This document shows, one piece after another, positions 11,708 through 23,133 of a stretch of DNA of 64,000 nucleotides. The position numbers and the translations under genes were made by a program. Under the pieces are notes generated by a model. The model was not told the DNA's origin, searched no databases, and saw only the letters and a program-made list of their open reading frames with translations. Source of the DNA: Sciurus carolinensis (lineage: Eukaryota > Chordata > Mammalia > Rodentia > Sciuridae); NCBI RefSeq assembly GCF_902686445.1, contig NW_025920106.1, positions 992,001 through 1,056,000 on the forward strand, read 5' to 3'. Each line of letters begins with the position of its first letter. The stretch's first letter is position 1.

Positions 11708-13660
11708 GCTGTTATTTCTAACTGACAGGTATTAATATTGTACTTTGCAATACTATTGGGAAATTGTTCAAATTTGTTTTTAAATTTGTATTAATGGAAT
11801 CTCCATGTTGTATAAAATGTGATTTTTTTGGGTCATACTTCTTTTTTGGGAAATATGACTATGCAAAGTGGGATAATTTTCTTTTATGATTCCTTTGTAA
11901 GACCATGAAGTCACTGTGTCAAAATTCAGAACTGCTTTGTACTAGTGCTGAACAATTATTTAGTAATTTGTACTGTCATTTTATATAGCAGCACTCTTAA
12001 GTTTGCCATTCCTTGGGGTATATAATTGGTTTGTTGCAATTTTGGTCTATTGTTATCTGTAAGTTTGATTCTTACATACTAATGGTGATAAATACATCGA
12101 GTTGTTACATAAAATTCTTGTTCCTAGGATATTCTGGGAATGTTTCTTCATTTCATTGAGAGATTTGTCAATAAAACAAGTGTTTGTTAGGGTTGTATTT
12201 ATTTGTTTATTGGTACTTGAACATCATTCACGTCCTGAAAACTACAGTGAAGAGAATTTAAACTCAAAAATATTTGAACCTGGAATATTTACAAACACTC
12301 TTAAACTGACGAGGTTCTTAAAGGTAAGAGAAGACATCTCCTTTGTTTTCTTCCCAAGCAGTGTTGGTAACAAATACAAAATGTCACTATGGGTGTCACT
12401 ATGGGTGAAGAGAGTGGTTGTTTTCTGAGGCTTTATCAAATTAGGTTTGAAATACTACTTATTATGTTATAATTACCTATTAGAATTGGAACAAATCATA
12501 TGGATATTTTTTTAACTTGTCTATGATGTTTAAGTGGCAACATTTTAACAGTTAGTCAGTGTACAGTTCAGTGGCATTAGTGAAATTCACAAAGTTGTAC
12601 ATCCTTTGCCACTATTTCCATAGTCTTTCATCATTCCAAACAGAAATTGAAGTCATTTTTTAAAATACATTTTCCCTGCTCTCCACAGTTCTGGTAACTT
12701 TAACCTACTCTCTATTTCTATGACTTTGCTTATTCTGTATATTTTATTTAAGAGGAGTCATAATGTATCTTTCTGTCATATCTGTCTTACTTCATTTGGC
12801 ATATTTTCATGATTCCTTCATGTTTAGCATAAATGCAAACTTCATTTCTTTTGTGACTGAATAATTCTCTATTATGAATATATACATTTTTTTATCCATT
12901 CATCTATAGATTGACACTGGTCATTTCTACCTTTTAACTTGTGCATAATGCTTATATGAAATGTTGATGTACAAATATCTATATGAGTCTCTGTTTTAAA
13001 TTCTTTGGGGTATAACATATACACCCAGAAGTGGAATACAATTCTGTTTAGCTTCATGTGGAGTCAGCAAATGGTTTCTATAGAACTTTTACTATTTTAC
13101 TTTCCCAGTAGTAATACACAGTGTCAGGGGCGGGCTCTGAGGGCCCCAGAGCCGCACCGTGGCCTGATCGCTAAGATGGCGCCTGGCAGCTTGCCAAACA
13201 TAGCTGCACTCGTAAAGAAGTTTTAGGAAGTAACTCTGATTGGCTGTTGTACATGAGGCGATCCTGGTATCTGCCTGGAGACTGTTCCTTGATAGGCTGA
13301 CTTTCCTGGTAGTCTACTCTCTGATAGGCTGATGTTGTCAATATAAGTCTGAGACTTGTGGAATAAATGGCTTTTTTGGTTCCTGTGCTCAAGAAGAGTG
13401 TACGCATTGTGATTGTCCCCACGGGCGGTGGGCGATCATACACAGGATTTCAGTTTTCTGATTTCAGTGCTGTTTGAATTTTACAATATTTGTGTATGCT
13501 TTATTAGTTGGCCAACCCTACTCCAAATATATATATATGAAATGTTTTGAAATCCAAAATATGTGTAGCATCATTTCCTCAAAAATGGTCAGATTTCAAA
13601 TAATTTCAGGTTTTTTGATTGGGGATTTAGTGTGATTGAACCTTACTTCTTTGGACATAG
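11708..13660 (+). repeat. Diverged segmental duplicate, copy 1
   Basis: Co-linear with 56104-57524 and then 59515-59722 in the same orientation, about 44 kb away. Matching starts at CTGTTATTTCTA and crosses the 3' boundary of an antisense L1M (about 12530). It continues into a non-L1 insert shared by both copies. Copy 1 lacks about 2 kb present in copy 2 (junction near 13456, TTTCT microhomology) and carries an LTR (13122-13438) absent from copy 2. By eye the copies are roughly 85% alike. Confidence 0.8.
13122..13438 (+). mobile_element. Solo ERV2-like LTR
   Basis: A 317-bp element with TG...CA ends flanked by TACACAG on both sides (13115-13121 and 13439-13445). The paralogous locus (57501-57520) lacks it, giving an independent empty site. 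It contains AAGATGGCGCCTGGCA (13173-13188), an inverted CCAAT box followed by TGATAGGCTGA-like repeats, a TATA-like ATATAAG (13341) and AATAAA (13362-13367), so it reads on the plus strand. A 7-bp duplication is one base more than the usual ERV2 length. The base next to the LTR end may match by chance. Confidence 0.92.
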
Positions 13661-14535
13661 TGAAAAATTCAATCTGCTAGGATTTTGGGATTTGGCCTTT
13701 CTTCATAAGGGTTATGAACTGTGTTTTCTTTTCTTGTAGAGTCTGTCTAGGTTTGGTGTCTAGGGTATGGCTGGCATTGTAGAATGAATTAGGAAATATT
13801 TTCTCCAATTCTTTGGGAATATTTTGAGGGTTGATGTTCATTCTTCTTTAAATGTTTGTTAGAATACCAGTAGAGTGATCTGGTCCTAGGCATTTCTTTG
13901 TTGGGGCATTCTGTTAATGGTATAATCCCCTTTATTGTAATAGTTCTTTTCAGATTTTTATTACTTCTCAAATCAGTTTTGGCATCTATTTTTCTAGGAA
14001 TTTATCCATTTTGTCTTTTTTAAGCAGTTTGTTGGCATACAGTTGCTCATGCTATTCTCCTCTAATTCTTTTGTTTCTCTACATTCAGTAGTAATGTTTC
14101 TCTTTCATTTCTCGTTTTAGTAATTGGAATCTCTTCTTGCCATCAATCCAACAAAGTGTGTTCTTGAGATTATTTCACACATACTTCAGAATATTTTGTT
14201 TACTTCTCATTCTGTGAAGAATGTATTCATCTAATCAACAGAACCAACTTTTGGTTTTCCTGCATCTCTCTTCTTTATCAGTAATCTTTATTATTTCTTT
14301 CTTCTCCTAGGTGTTTGTTTATTTATGTATTTATTTATTTTCTGAAATGTAGAGTTACATATTTGATTTGACATCATTCTTTTTCAATGTAAGCATTTGA
14401 AGCCATAATTCTCTCTCCCATCACTGTTTTCAGACTATTCCATATGTGTAAATATTTTGTTTTCTTCTTTTGATTCAAAGAATTTTCTAATGCCTTCTAT
14501 GATTTCTTCTGTAACTCCTGGTTAAGAGCATGTTG

Positions 14536-14716
14536 TAGCTGGGTGAGGTGGTGCTTGCCTGTAATTCCAATGGCTTGGAAGGCTGAGACAGAGGACAATG
14601 AGTTCAAAGCAGTCTCATGAAAAGCAAGGCACAGGCAACTCAGTGAGACCCTGTCTAAGTAAAATACAAATTAGGACTGGGGATGAAGTTCAGTGTTCCA
14701 GTGCCCCTGAGTTGTG
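14536..14716 (+). mobile_element. B1-dID/MEN-like composite SINE
   Basis: A 7SL-derived B1 head (AGCTGGGTGAGGTGGTGC, TGCCTGTAATTCC) is joined to a short ID-like tail (GACTGGGGATGAAGTTCAGTG, with CCCCTGAGTT). This fusion SINE is known in squirrels and related rodents. It lies within the L1M. Confidence 0.85.
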
Positions 14717-15710
14717 TATATTTGTGAGTTTTCCTTTTCCTTCTTTATTGATTCTAGTTTTGTTCCATTGTGGTAGGAAAGACATTTGCATGATCTCAGT
14801 TCTTCAAAAATTATTGATATTCATTTTGTGACCCAACATAGTATATTTTGGAGAATGTTTTGCATGTACTTGAGAATATTTTGTGTTTACTTCTCATTAT
14901 GTGAACAATATTGTTGGGTAGAGATTTGTACATGTCTCCTGTGTCTGACTGATTAATAGTGTTCAGTTCATATAAGTATTTATTGATCTTCTGCAAGGCT
15001 ATCCTACCGTTTATCATAAGTGGAATATTGAAATCTCTAAATGTTACAAAACTGTTTCTCCTTTTGGTCTGTCAGTGTTTACTTTAATTTGGACTTCTTA
15101 TAATTTGGATACATATATGATCAGAGTGTCTCTCTATCTTCTTAGTACAGTGAATCTTTATCTATATATAATGTCCTTCATCTCCTGTAATTTTTCTTAG
15201 TCTATTTTTTTCCACACAAAATTAAGGTCACCCTGTTCCACTTTTGGTTACTATTTGGTTGGAATGTGTTTTTCTCTTATTTTACTTTGAACCTCTTTGT
15301 GTGTGTGAGTGCATGTGTATGTACGAGTATGTATCCAAACTGAGTCTATTGTGGATAGTATATTGATGCACTATTTTAAAATCTCTGCATTTTAACTTTA
15401 GACTTGTAAACAATTAAAATTAAAATAATTACTGATATGGAAGGACTTAGCTCTGCCAATTAGCTATTTGTTTTTTCCCAGATGGCTTTTGTGCTTTGAG
15501 TCCTCTAATATTTCCTTGTTTTTCAGTTAGTTTTTTTTTGTAGTGTGCCATTTTGATTCTCTGCTTTTTTTGTGTGTTTTTTAGTTATTTTCATTTTGTG
15601 TAGTTTTAAAACATTTATCTTTTAATTTATTATTTCTAATGTCATTGGTTCTGTTTTTTTAATATCTAACACAGATTCTTTAATTGATTATATATTTCAC
15701 TAACAAGGTC

Positions 15711-16401
15711 TGTTGCCACCTGTGGCAACAATTGCGTGAGTATTTGTTGGAGGTGGACTGGAAATAAACTACTTCTATTCCTGAGCTGCTTCCTTGCTTG
15801 TTTGCTTATTCCCTAGCTTATTGAGGAAAAAGAGCTTGCTTGATTTTAGAGAAAGAGAAGCTTTAAGAGAAAGATAGGCTTTTCTTACAGAGAAAGTTTT
15901 AGAGAAAGAGAAGCTTCTACACTTATCAGAGATCTATTTCTTCTTAGAGTTGCATCCCACATCCTGTGAACTAGGTGCTATCTATCTGAGGGCTAGCTGC
16001 TTCTTCTAGCTGCTTCTTCTCTCTTCTAGCTGCTTCTGCTTACTGCTGCTGGCTGCTTCTTCTAGCTGCTTCTTCTCTCTGCTAGCTACTGCTTCTTGCC
16101 TTCTGCCTACTATGCACTTATATTCCCTTCTGGAGGTGGAGGGCAGGGCTATGCCAGTTGAGATCAAGCAAGGAGGCAGCTGCCCTATCATGGCAAAGGT
16201 TAAAATGAGCAGGCCCAAGCAGGAGCACTCGGGAACACCTGTGCACGGGTTGTGTGCATGAACTTAATTGAATATGGCCAATGATAAATCACTTGAGTGT
16301 GCTTATGTTAATTAACCTCCTCACTGCTGATGTGAAAAAAACAACCTCCGACTGGCCGCCAGGCACCACCCAGGCATAGCCACATGGCTCAGCCCCCAAC
16401 A
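15711..16401 (-). mobile_element. Solo ERV2 (IAP-like) LTR, long variant
   Basis: A 691-bp LTR of the same family as 7318-7755: on the minus strand it begins TGTTGGGGGCTGAGCCATG. Flanking hexamers AAGGTC (15705-15710) and AAAGTC (16402-16407) differ at one base, fitting an aged 6-bp target duplication. A TATA-like AATATAAG lies at about 16116-16123. The region downstream of it is lengthened by a CT-rich repeat, as is known for the R region of rodent IAP LTRs. The terminal 20 bp (15711-15730) form a perfect inverted repeat. Confidence 0.87.
15992..16100. repeat. CT-rich ~13-bp tandem repeat in the LTR
   Basis: Repeats of a GCTGCTTCTTCTA-type unit with variants, inside the LTR at 15711-16401 and downstream of its TATA box. 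The apparent minus-strand open frame here (EEAASSSKQKQLEERR) is a low-complexity by-product. Confidence 0.85.
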
Positions 16402-16407
16402 AAAGTC

Positions 16408-16824
16408 ATACATATAAAAATAGTAAGAGGCAATAGAAACTCATGTGTGGGATACTGAGAAAACCATGTGGGCATGTGTTTGTTTGTAATGCATATTATA
16501 AAATATATATAGCAAACTTGAAATCTCCAAAATTTCTAGTGCATTACTATATTCTTAAGGAGTATTACAGTATATTCCCCTATTTCCTGTTCACTTCACA
16601 ACAGGAACTTTTTTTTCTGACATTAAGTTTAGATTCTGGGTTTAGTTCGACAGGAGATTCCCTCAGTTATCATGACTCTTAGCTGAAGTCAAAAGTTTCC
16701 ATCACTGATCTAGAAAATCCATTCAACTCACCAATTTTCTATTAGAAAAAGATAAAAAGACTATCACTAAGTTAGTAAACATAAAGCTGCTTGAATTTTT
16801 TATGTTTTTAATATTTATTTAATT
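16408..16824. other. Unassigned AT-rich DNA
   Basis: No gene or clear repeat family seen. It might contain the far 5' end of the L1M, but I cannot support that. Confidence 0.4.
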
Positions 16825-16951
16825 TTTAAAGACAGGGTCTCACTCAGTTGCTTTGTGCCTTGCTTTGCTTTGGCTGGGTTTAAACTCATTGTCCTCCTGC
16901 CTCAGCCACCCCAGATGCTGGGATTATAGGCATGCACCACCATGCCTGGGT
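16825..16951 (-). mobile_element. B1 SINE, antisense
   Basis: On the plus strand: GACAGGGTCTCACTCAGTTG near the start, CCTCAGCCACCCCAGATGC, then GGGATTATAGGCATGCACCA. This is the reverse complement of a 7SL-derived B1 head. Confidence 0.88.
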
Positions 16952-17869
16952 AAATTTTTGATCTTTAGTGTTTATGAAGAGTTTTCATTGGCAGCTTCTA
17001 AGAGAAATGAGAAAATTAACGTACTGGAAGAAGATTTAAATCATATTACTACTTCAGATACTATATATAGGGGCTAGGTTACAGATACACATTTGTGAGA
17101 GGGAGGCAGAGAGATAAATAGGAGGGACTGGGATAGGAATAATAATGGCTGCTTCCACCTTAGCCCTGCTGCAGGTGAGATCTCTGGATAGCTCATAAAG
17201 ATGAGCATGAAGATGTGCCTGGTGACTGGATGATAATATAGTACTTCTTAGGAACTGAGGAAAGCTTTGCATCTGCCAATGGTCTTGCATATTTAGAAAA
17301 GGATGGCTACATTGTTCTCAGATTGGAACATGAAATTCTAGTGACTACAGACTTGGGACTCTTTGAGTCTTTCTTGGAACAGTGCTGATTAAAAGAGCCA
17401 CAAAAACTGCAGTCATTTTCCCCAGCTGTACTGACACTAAACTAACTCCATTTGTAGAGCTTTCATAATGTATTCTTTCCTGTGTGTGTATGCAGCTGAG
17501 GTTGTCAGATAATGAATGGATGATATATCAAGTGTAGACTTCATAGTCCTCTGGATGGTTTTTGTGCATGATTTTTCTAGAAACACTGAAAATAAGCAAA
17601 AGATCACTTTGGGCCCACTCTAGTCATCTTACATTTCTAAGACTCCTAGCCAATCACTCCTTCATTACTTTTACATTATCTGGAAGCTTCATAGTTCCTT
17701 TGAATTTATAATTTGTTGACACCATCTCTACATTACTGTCTCATATGGTGATGATTTACAGGCTGTGCTCTCAGTGAAGGGAAATCAAACCATACTTATT
17801 TTTGTGTTCTTACTACGTTTATTCTCTTACCTATTCTTTAACCTTTCTCTTCTTCAGATTGTTCTTTTC
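16952..17869. other. Unassigned intergenic DNA
   Basis: Only short open frames with no recognisable domain. No conserved repeat identified. Confidence 0.5.
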
Positions 17870-18165
17870 ATCTGTCCTTCTCTTTACTACTCTCTTTCCT
17901 CATTTCTCCATTTAATTATTTCTTCCAGGACTTCCCTGACACATGACCTACTCTGTCATAGCCTGGGTTACATGCCCTGCCATTTTACTACCTTCATCCC
18001 ATTATCATTCTCATGCTTATCCCTGTAGTAACACTATTCACATTTTATTTGACTCACTTAAATAATAAACCTCATGAAGGAAAGTATTATGTCTCACTCA
18101 TCTGTCCCTAGTACCTGATACATGTTAGGAAAATGGGAGCATTTGCTGATTAAATAAAGACAGAC
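17870..18165 (+). mobile_element. Possible L2 3' fragment
   Basis: The order of CT-rich text followed by CTCATGAAGGAAAGTATTATG, CCCTAGTACCTGATACATG and a tail ending in TTAAATA resembles the 3' end of an L2 LINE (CATGAGGGCAGGGA and CCCCAGCACCTAG-type blocks). It is strongly decayed. Confidence 0.5.
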
Positions 18166-18589
18166 CTACATGAAGAAATCTGGGTCCTAAGAAAAATTTG
18201 TCAGTTGCATTAAATTTTCTTGTCTCATCTATCTCATGGAATCAAAGACAATTGTAGCAGTCAAAAATTGGTTAGAATTAGAAGATAAACTTTTTCCTAA
18301 CAGGTCAAAATGTGCAACTTTAGAAACTTAAGAACTAACCCATAATCCAGATATTCTAAGCACACACCATTGGGTGTGAAGGAATGGGAAAAAAGTCACT
18401 ATGGGAGAAGTCTAAGTAGGGCCAGCTATATAAGGACCAATAATCTGCTCTCTCAGAAAAATAACAATATAGCAAATGTGTTTAAGGTTTATATATGTCA
18501 GGTAGTGTTCTGTGCAAAGATGCAGGTTGTAAGTTTAGATTCTTTTGAAGTACATATAGGTTAAGATCACAGCATCTATATTCAATGCA

Positions 18590-18785
18590 GGTTTTTAAAT
18601 CTAACCAACTCAGTGTCCTTGAACCAGTTAGGCAACCTCTGGCCTCCATTTCTTTATCTACAGAATGCTATATGATAGTAGTTTCCTCCTAAGGTTGTTC
18701 AGAGGACAGAAAAAGTAAGCTCTGACAAAATTTTGGAACAACACTTATATAGAATAAGTAGCTTATAAATAGTTGCTGTCACTTA
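18590..18785 (+). mobile_element. MIR SINE fragment
   Basis: The block CCTCCATTTCTTTATCTACAG followed by GGTTGTTCAGAGGA fits the core and tail of a mammalian-wide MIR. Confidence 0.65.
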
Positions 18786-20285
18786 CTGAAATTATGTCAT
18801 CTAGTGAAATAAAAGATGTCTTAGGGACCTGACTCATCTGGGTGAGAGTAGTAAATATGGTGTGTTCTCCAGTGTCAACCCTGTGGACAGGGCCCTATGA
18901 TTCCAGGTAATGTTAAGAAAGGGAGTGTGCATGTGGGGGAGAGATGCCTGTGCATATTTAAACATAAAAGGGCATTTTGTAAATCTGTTTGAGTTAAATT
19001 ATTTTATGTATAAACTGGACAAAACAAATCTGTTTCCTTCTTGAGAAAAGGTATCTGTACCAGTTTATTTTCAAATGTTTGCTTATTCACAAACTGAATG
19101 ATTTCCTACTCTACATACAAGAGTACATTATAAAATGTGTGACTAGCAGTTCTCTGTGACCCTTTCTGGCACAATAGAGGTACTGAACCTGTCAGTCTGT
19201 GTCTCCATTTTTCTATTATTTTCTCCTGCCTCTCCTCTCCTACATGCACACCAGTCTTCCTGTATCAGACACAGATGGAGACATTTTTTAATTCACCCAT
19301 GGAAGCCAGAGCTGGGTCAGCATGAAAGTGAGATTGGGTAGACTAGTAAACTCTGTCACCAAACCTGGCAGTTCACATTCTCCTTTATCAAAAAAGTACC
19401 CTAAAGGAAGAACAATGGTTCAGGGTGTTTTCTTCATCATTTCTCCCTTCTCAGTACATAGCAGTTGATAGAATTTAAGATTCAAATGATCAAGGGACCA
19501 TTTTTTAAACTCATTCCACTCTCTCTAGCTCAACATCAATAATTATATGTACTTCTTTATATATCTGTATTTAAAGTGTTTTTTTTTTATGTGCCATATT
19601 TAATGGTAGGTAACAAGATACATTTCCACACTTGTTTCCATATGGGAAAAGTAAAGTTTGGGTTATTCAAAGTAAATGGATGAAAATGAACACACTACCT
19701 CTAAACACCTCTCATCCCAAAGTATTTATTCCAAAAAATAATATCACAGTATAAATGATACATATGTGAAAATGAATAAAGATTTTGCAATCAAAGAAAA
19801 GACATGTACAGAGACCAATATTCAGGTTGTATACTTCTAAAAAATTCCATCCATAGTACATTAACACTGATCAAGCAAACATTAAAAGAAGTTGGGGAGT
19901 TTGCTGCCCTTTGGAGCCTATTTTGACTAAATTACTTATTTTAAAAACACATATAGCATGAGGCAGTGCTCTGAGAGTTATTCTCCATTTCTACAGTTGT
20001 CTCTGCATAGAGCATTTTGATATAGCAAAGACTTTATTATCCCAATTCTAGTAAGTGAATCTAGAGTATACTTAAAGTATTTTGAGGAAGAAAGATACAA
20101 CAAATAAGATTTCTGTTCATTGAGAATATTTCCAATCAGCATTTAATTTTAAAAGTATATTAATTTTTTATTTGAAATTCTTGACCACTGATTTATTTTA
20201 GTTTCTCTTTAAGAATCTTGCATTTTGAAAATGTTTTTTTTATTCTACAGTATTTTTTAAAAATTTAGTTGTCAATTGATCTCTA
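18786..20285. other. Unassigned intergenic DNA
   Basis: AT-rich. No gene or repeat family recognised. Confidence 0.5.
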
Positions 20286-20377
20286 TTTTTTTTATTTATA
20301 TGTGATGCTGAATCCAGTGCCTCACACATGCTAGGGAAGTGCTCTATTTCCCTACTGAGTTATAACCCCAACCCTCT
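20286..20377 (-). mobile_element. ID SINE, antisense, old
   Basis: Plus strand reads TTTATTTATATGTGATGCTG, then CCAGTGCCTCACACATGCTA and TACTGAGTTATAACCCCAAC, the reverse complement of an ID head and tail. Confidence 0.85.
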
Positions 20378-23040
20378 TCCTACAATTTTTAATAATGTTT
20401 TATTCTTAACAGTTTTGAACCAATAGTTAATTAAAGCTAGGACTTGGGTAAATGAAATTGGAATGCCCATCACTGTTCTACCTTCAATGAGTTCAGTGCC
20501 CCCAGGCAACTCTCAACTTCTTCTGCAAACCTGCACTGATCAAAAAACAGGTGGAGGGAAGCATTCTCAAAGGCCCCTTTTAGCTTCTAGCTCACACATT
20601 TCACTTTCAGTAATTGTCACTGCCCGGAATGAGCTCCTTTTATTTTAGTAAGGACTTTACCTATAAAGGAGTACCATTAGTGTCTGTGGATTTTGGAGCC
20701 AGTCCCATTACGTTGCAGTTACAGTGTACTAGAGTTGTTGAATTTTTTTCCTAAAAATATGTGTCTCCACACAAGAGAGAGAAGCTTGATTCCAATTGAA
20801 AATGTAAATTTCTAACTAAACCTAATTTTATTTTCTGAAAATTCAAGTAATATGTTTTTATAAAGTTCAATTTTTAGCCTTTTCATAATCCCCACCATTT
20901 AATGCCTGGTTTGGATCAGCTATCTAGTCACATTTCAAGTTGGTTTCTGTTACTTTGTAGTTAAGGATTACAGTTAACCTAATCTTCAATGGACACTTTC
21001 TAGTTCATTTATTTATTTTGAAACATTCCTGCTTCATTCATAGGTTTGGTGCTACTGTAATGGTGCCTCACAATTTTCTTTTTTTACAGAATAGAAAATG
21101 TTTTATCACTCTTCTAAACTATACTACACAAAGAATCTCTTTGTTGTGTCTGCAGGTAGTTTCACAGTGATGTGATTCCTGAAGAATTTTTGCCAGGTTT
21201 TCTTCTAAAGGTACCATCAATTTAGTAATATATAAAGCAGTTTATCATGTCTCAGTTTCTACAACCAATGCCTTCATTACCTATTTTGATATTTGTATTA
21301 CAGTACATTTTTTGATCCATCAAAAATTGTGGCTATCCTCAAAAAAGTGTTTCAAAATCACTTCTTTGTTGTTTGAGTTTATCACCAGTGAGCTTTCAAA
21401 ATATTAGATTTTTAAAAGTTAATTATAGTTGCAGGTATTTAGAGAAACCCACCTTCTATTGTACTTCTATTTACTGTATCAATATACAGTAAATGCATCA
21501 GTTGGGTGTGATTTTTCTATAGAAAGAATCAGAACTAATCTTTTGAAATAATATGCTCAACTAGAAAGTATAAGAGTCTGGATGGTATGGACTGGTGACT
21601 ATCCATTTCAGATTTTTGTCAGGGAGGGGAAAAGGTAAGAATATCTAAGTGATTTCAAAGTTTAAAAATGCTCTTCAGAACATTTTCTTTTATGAATGTT
21701 TATTGTCTAAGTATGGATTATTTTACTTTTATAAAAATGTTGCTTGGATATTACATTTAATTAATTTTAATTGAAAAGAGTTTCTAAGGCAATTCCTACA
21801 CAATTGGAAGCTAAAAGGGAAAAGTGATATGATATGCTCTCATATTTTGTCTATTGTGAAAAATAATGAAATTTTACTAGAGATTTCTTTGGTACTAATT
21901 TTTATCTTTAAAATATTTTCTCTTAATACTAAAATATGTAAATCTTCTACATAAAACTGAATACAAAGGAAGAAACAGCTGGTTATAGTGTATATACAAG
22001 CACAATTCAGCACAAGCAGAATTAAAAAGAAAAAAGTTCATATCCTTATTAGTTCAACTGAAAATATTAAGAAAATTTCTTTACTGTCAACAGTGTTCAA
22101 TGCTTAAGAGCTAAGAGCATATAAAAACAAAAACATTAAAATTCACTTAATGAAAAGTGGATTTTCATATATAGTGGAATATATAAAAACAGTTTTTAAA
22201 ATGCCAACATAAATATAGACTATCCATGTTATAAAAAGTTCAAACCAAATAAACAGAGAGTTTCACAATGTCCTTCTTTTGACAAAGGTAAACTAGACTA
22301 TGGGGACAAACTTCATCAGTTAATGAGATTTTAATTTCAGTCAGACTTCATTAGAATTTCTGAGAGTTCAAATTAAGCAGTACTGGAGAATCAGCTCTGT
22401 CCAGATGTGATTGGCACTGACATGTGACTGTTAAGCAGTGTGGGGAATTGCAGGGACAAAGAAAGTTAAAATAATTGTTATAAATTCTCTGGGAAAAAAT
22501 GGTGTTCCTTACATTCCCAAACAGATCACAGTAGTTTGGTTGTCTCATAGCCCCTGTGATGGATCAATTGCCAATCCATTTTATGGAATGATTTGCAGAT
22601 GACAATTGCAAGAATACCTAAAGAAAGAAGAATAAAGTCCATAAAATATACTTAATTGTTCTATATGACAGGCTACTAGAAAAAAGTAAATAATATAGAT
22701 GTCACTGAAGCAAAATCAAATACTGGTTTTAAAAAAGTTTCTACACTATCTAGGAATGCTGATCTACTTTAAATCAGACTCTTTGTAAGTCTATAGTTTC
22801 TAATACTATATTTTGGAATTTGTCATCAGTTTTCCAAAGCACTACAAAAATGTTTCTAATTAAACTAAAAATGAGGATTGTTTATCTTAAAGTATATAGA
22901 TGAAGTATCTCTTTTAGAGTTGAAAATGTATTTTTAAAATATTTTTTATTGGTTCTACTTAGTTATACATGACAGGAGAATGCATGTAGTTTCATTGTGC
23001 ACAAATAGTTTATTTTTTTTGTTTTATTCATCAATGGACA
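20378..23040. other. Unassigned intergenic DNA
   Basis: AT-rich, with no gene seen. 22930-23000 (TTATTGGTTCTACTTAGTTA, TACATGACAGGAGAATGCAT) looks like a piece of a lineage-specific repeat, but I cannot name it. Confidence 0.5.
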
Positions 23041-23133
23041 TTTATTTGTTTATATGTGGTGCTGAGAATTGAATCCAGTGCCTCACACATGCTATACAAG
23101 CCCTCTACAACTGAGCTCTAAACCCCAACTCCT
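23041..23133 (-). mobile_element. ID SINE, antisense
   Basis: Plus strand reads TTTATATGTGGTGCTGAGAA, then CCAGTGCCTCACACATGCTA and ACTGAGCTCTAAACCCCAAC, as in the copy at 20286 and slightly better preserved. Confidence 0.88.

Larger units (their letters stand above)
12530..15704 (-). mobile_element. Ancient L1M fragment
   Basis: Antisense L1 of an old mammalian (L1M) lineage: the 3' UTR text (GTTCAGTGGCATTAGTG, CCATTCATCTATAGATTGACAC, CCCAGAAGTGGAATAC) is followed by strongly decayed ORF2 with no useful open frame. It is interrupted by a solo LTR (13122-13438), an older non-L1 insert (about 13446-13680) and a SINE (14536-14716). The 5' limit is lost near the LTR at 15711. Confidence 0.75.
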
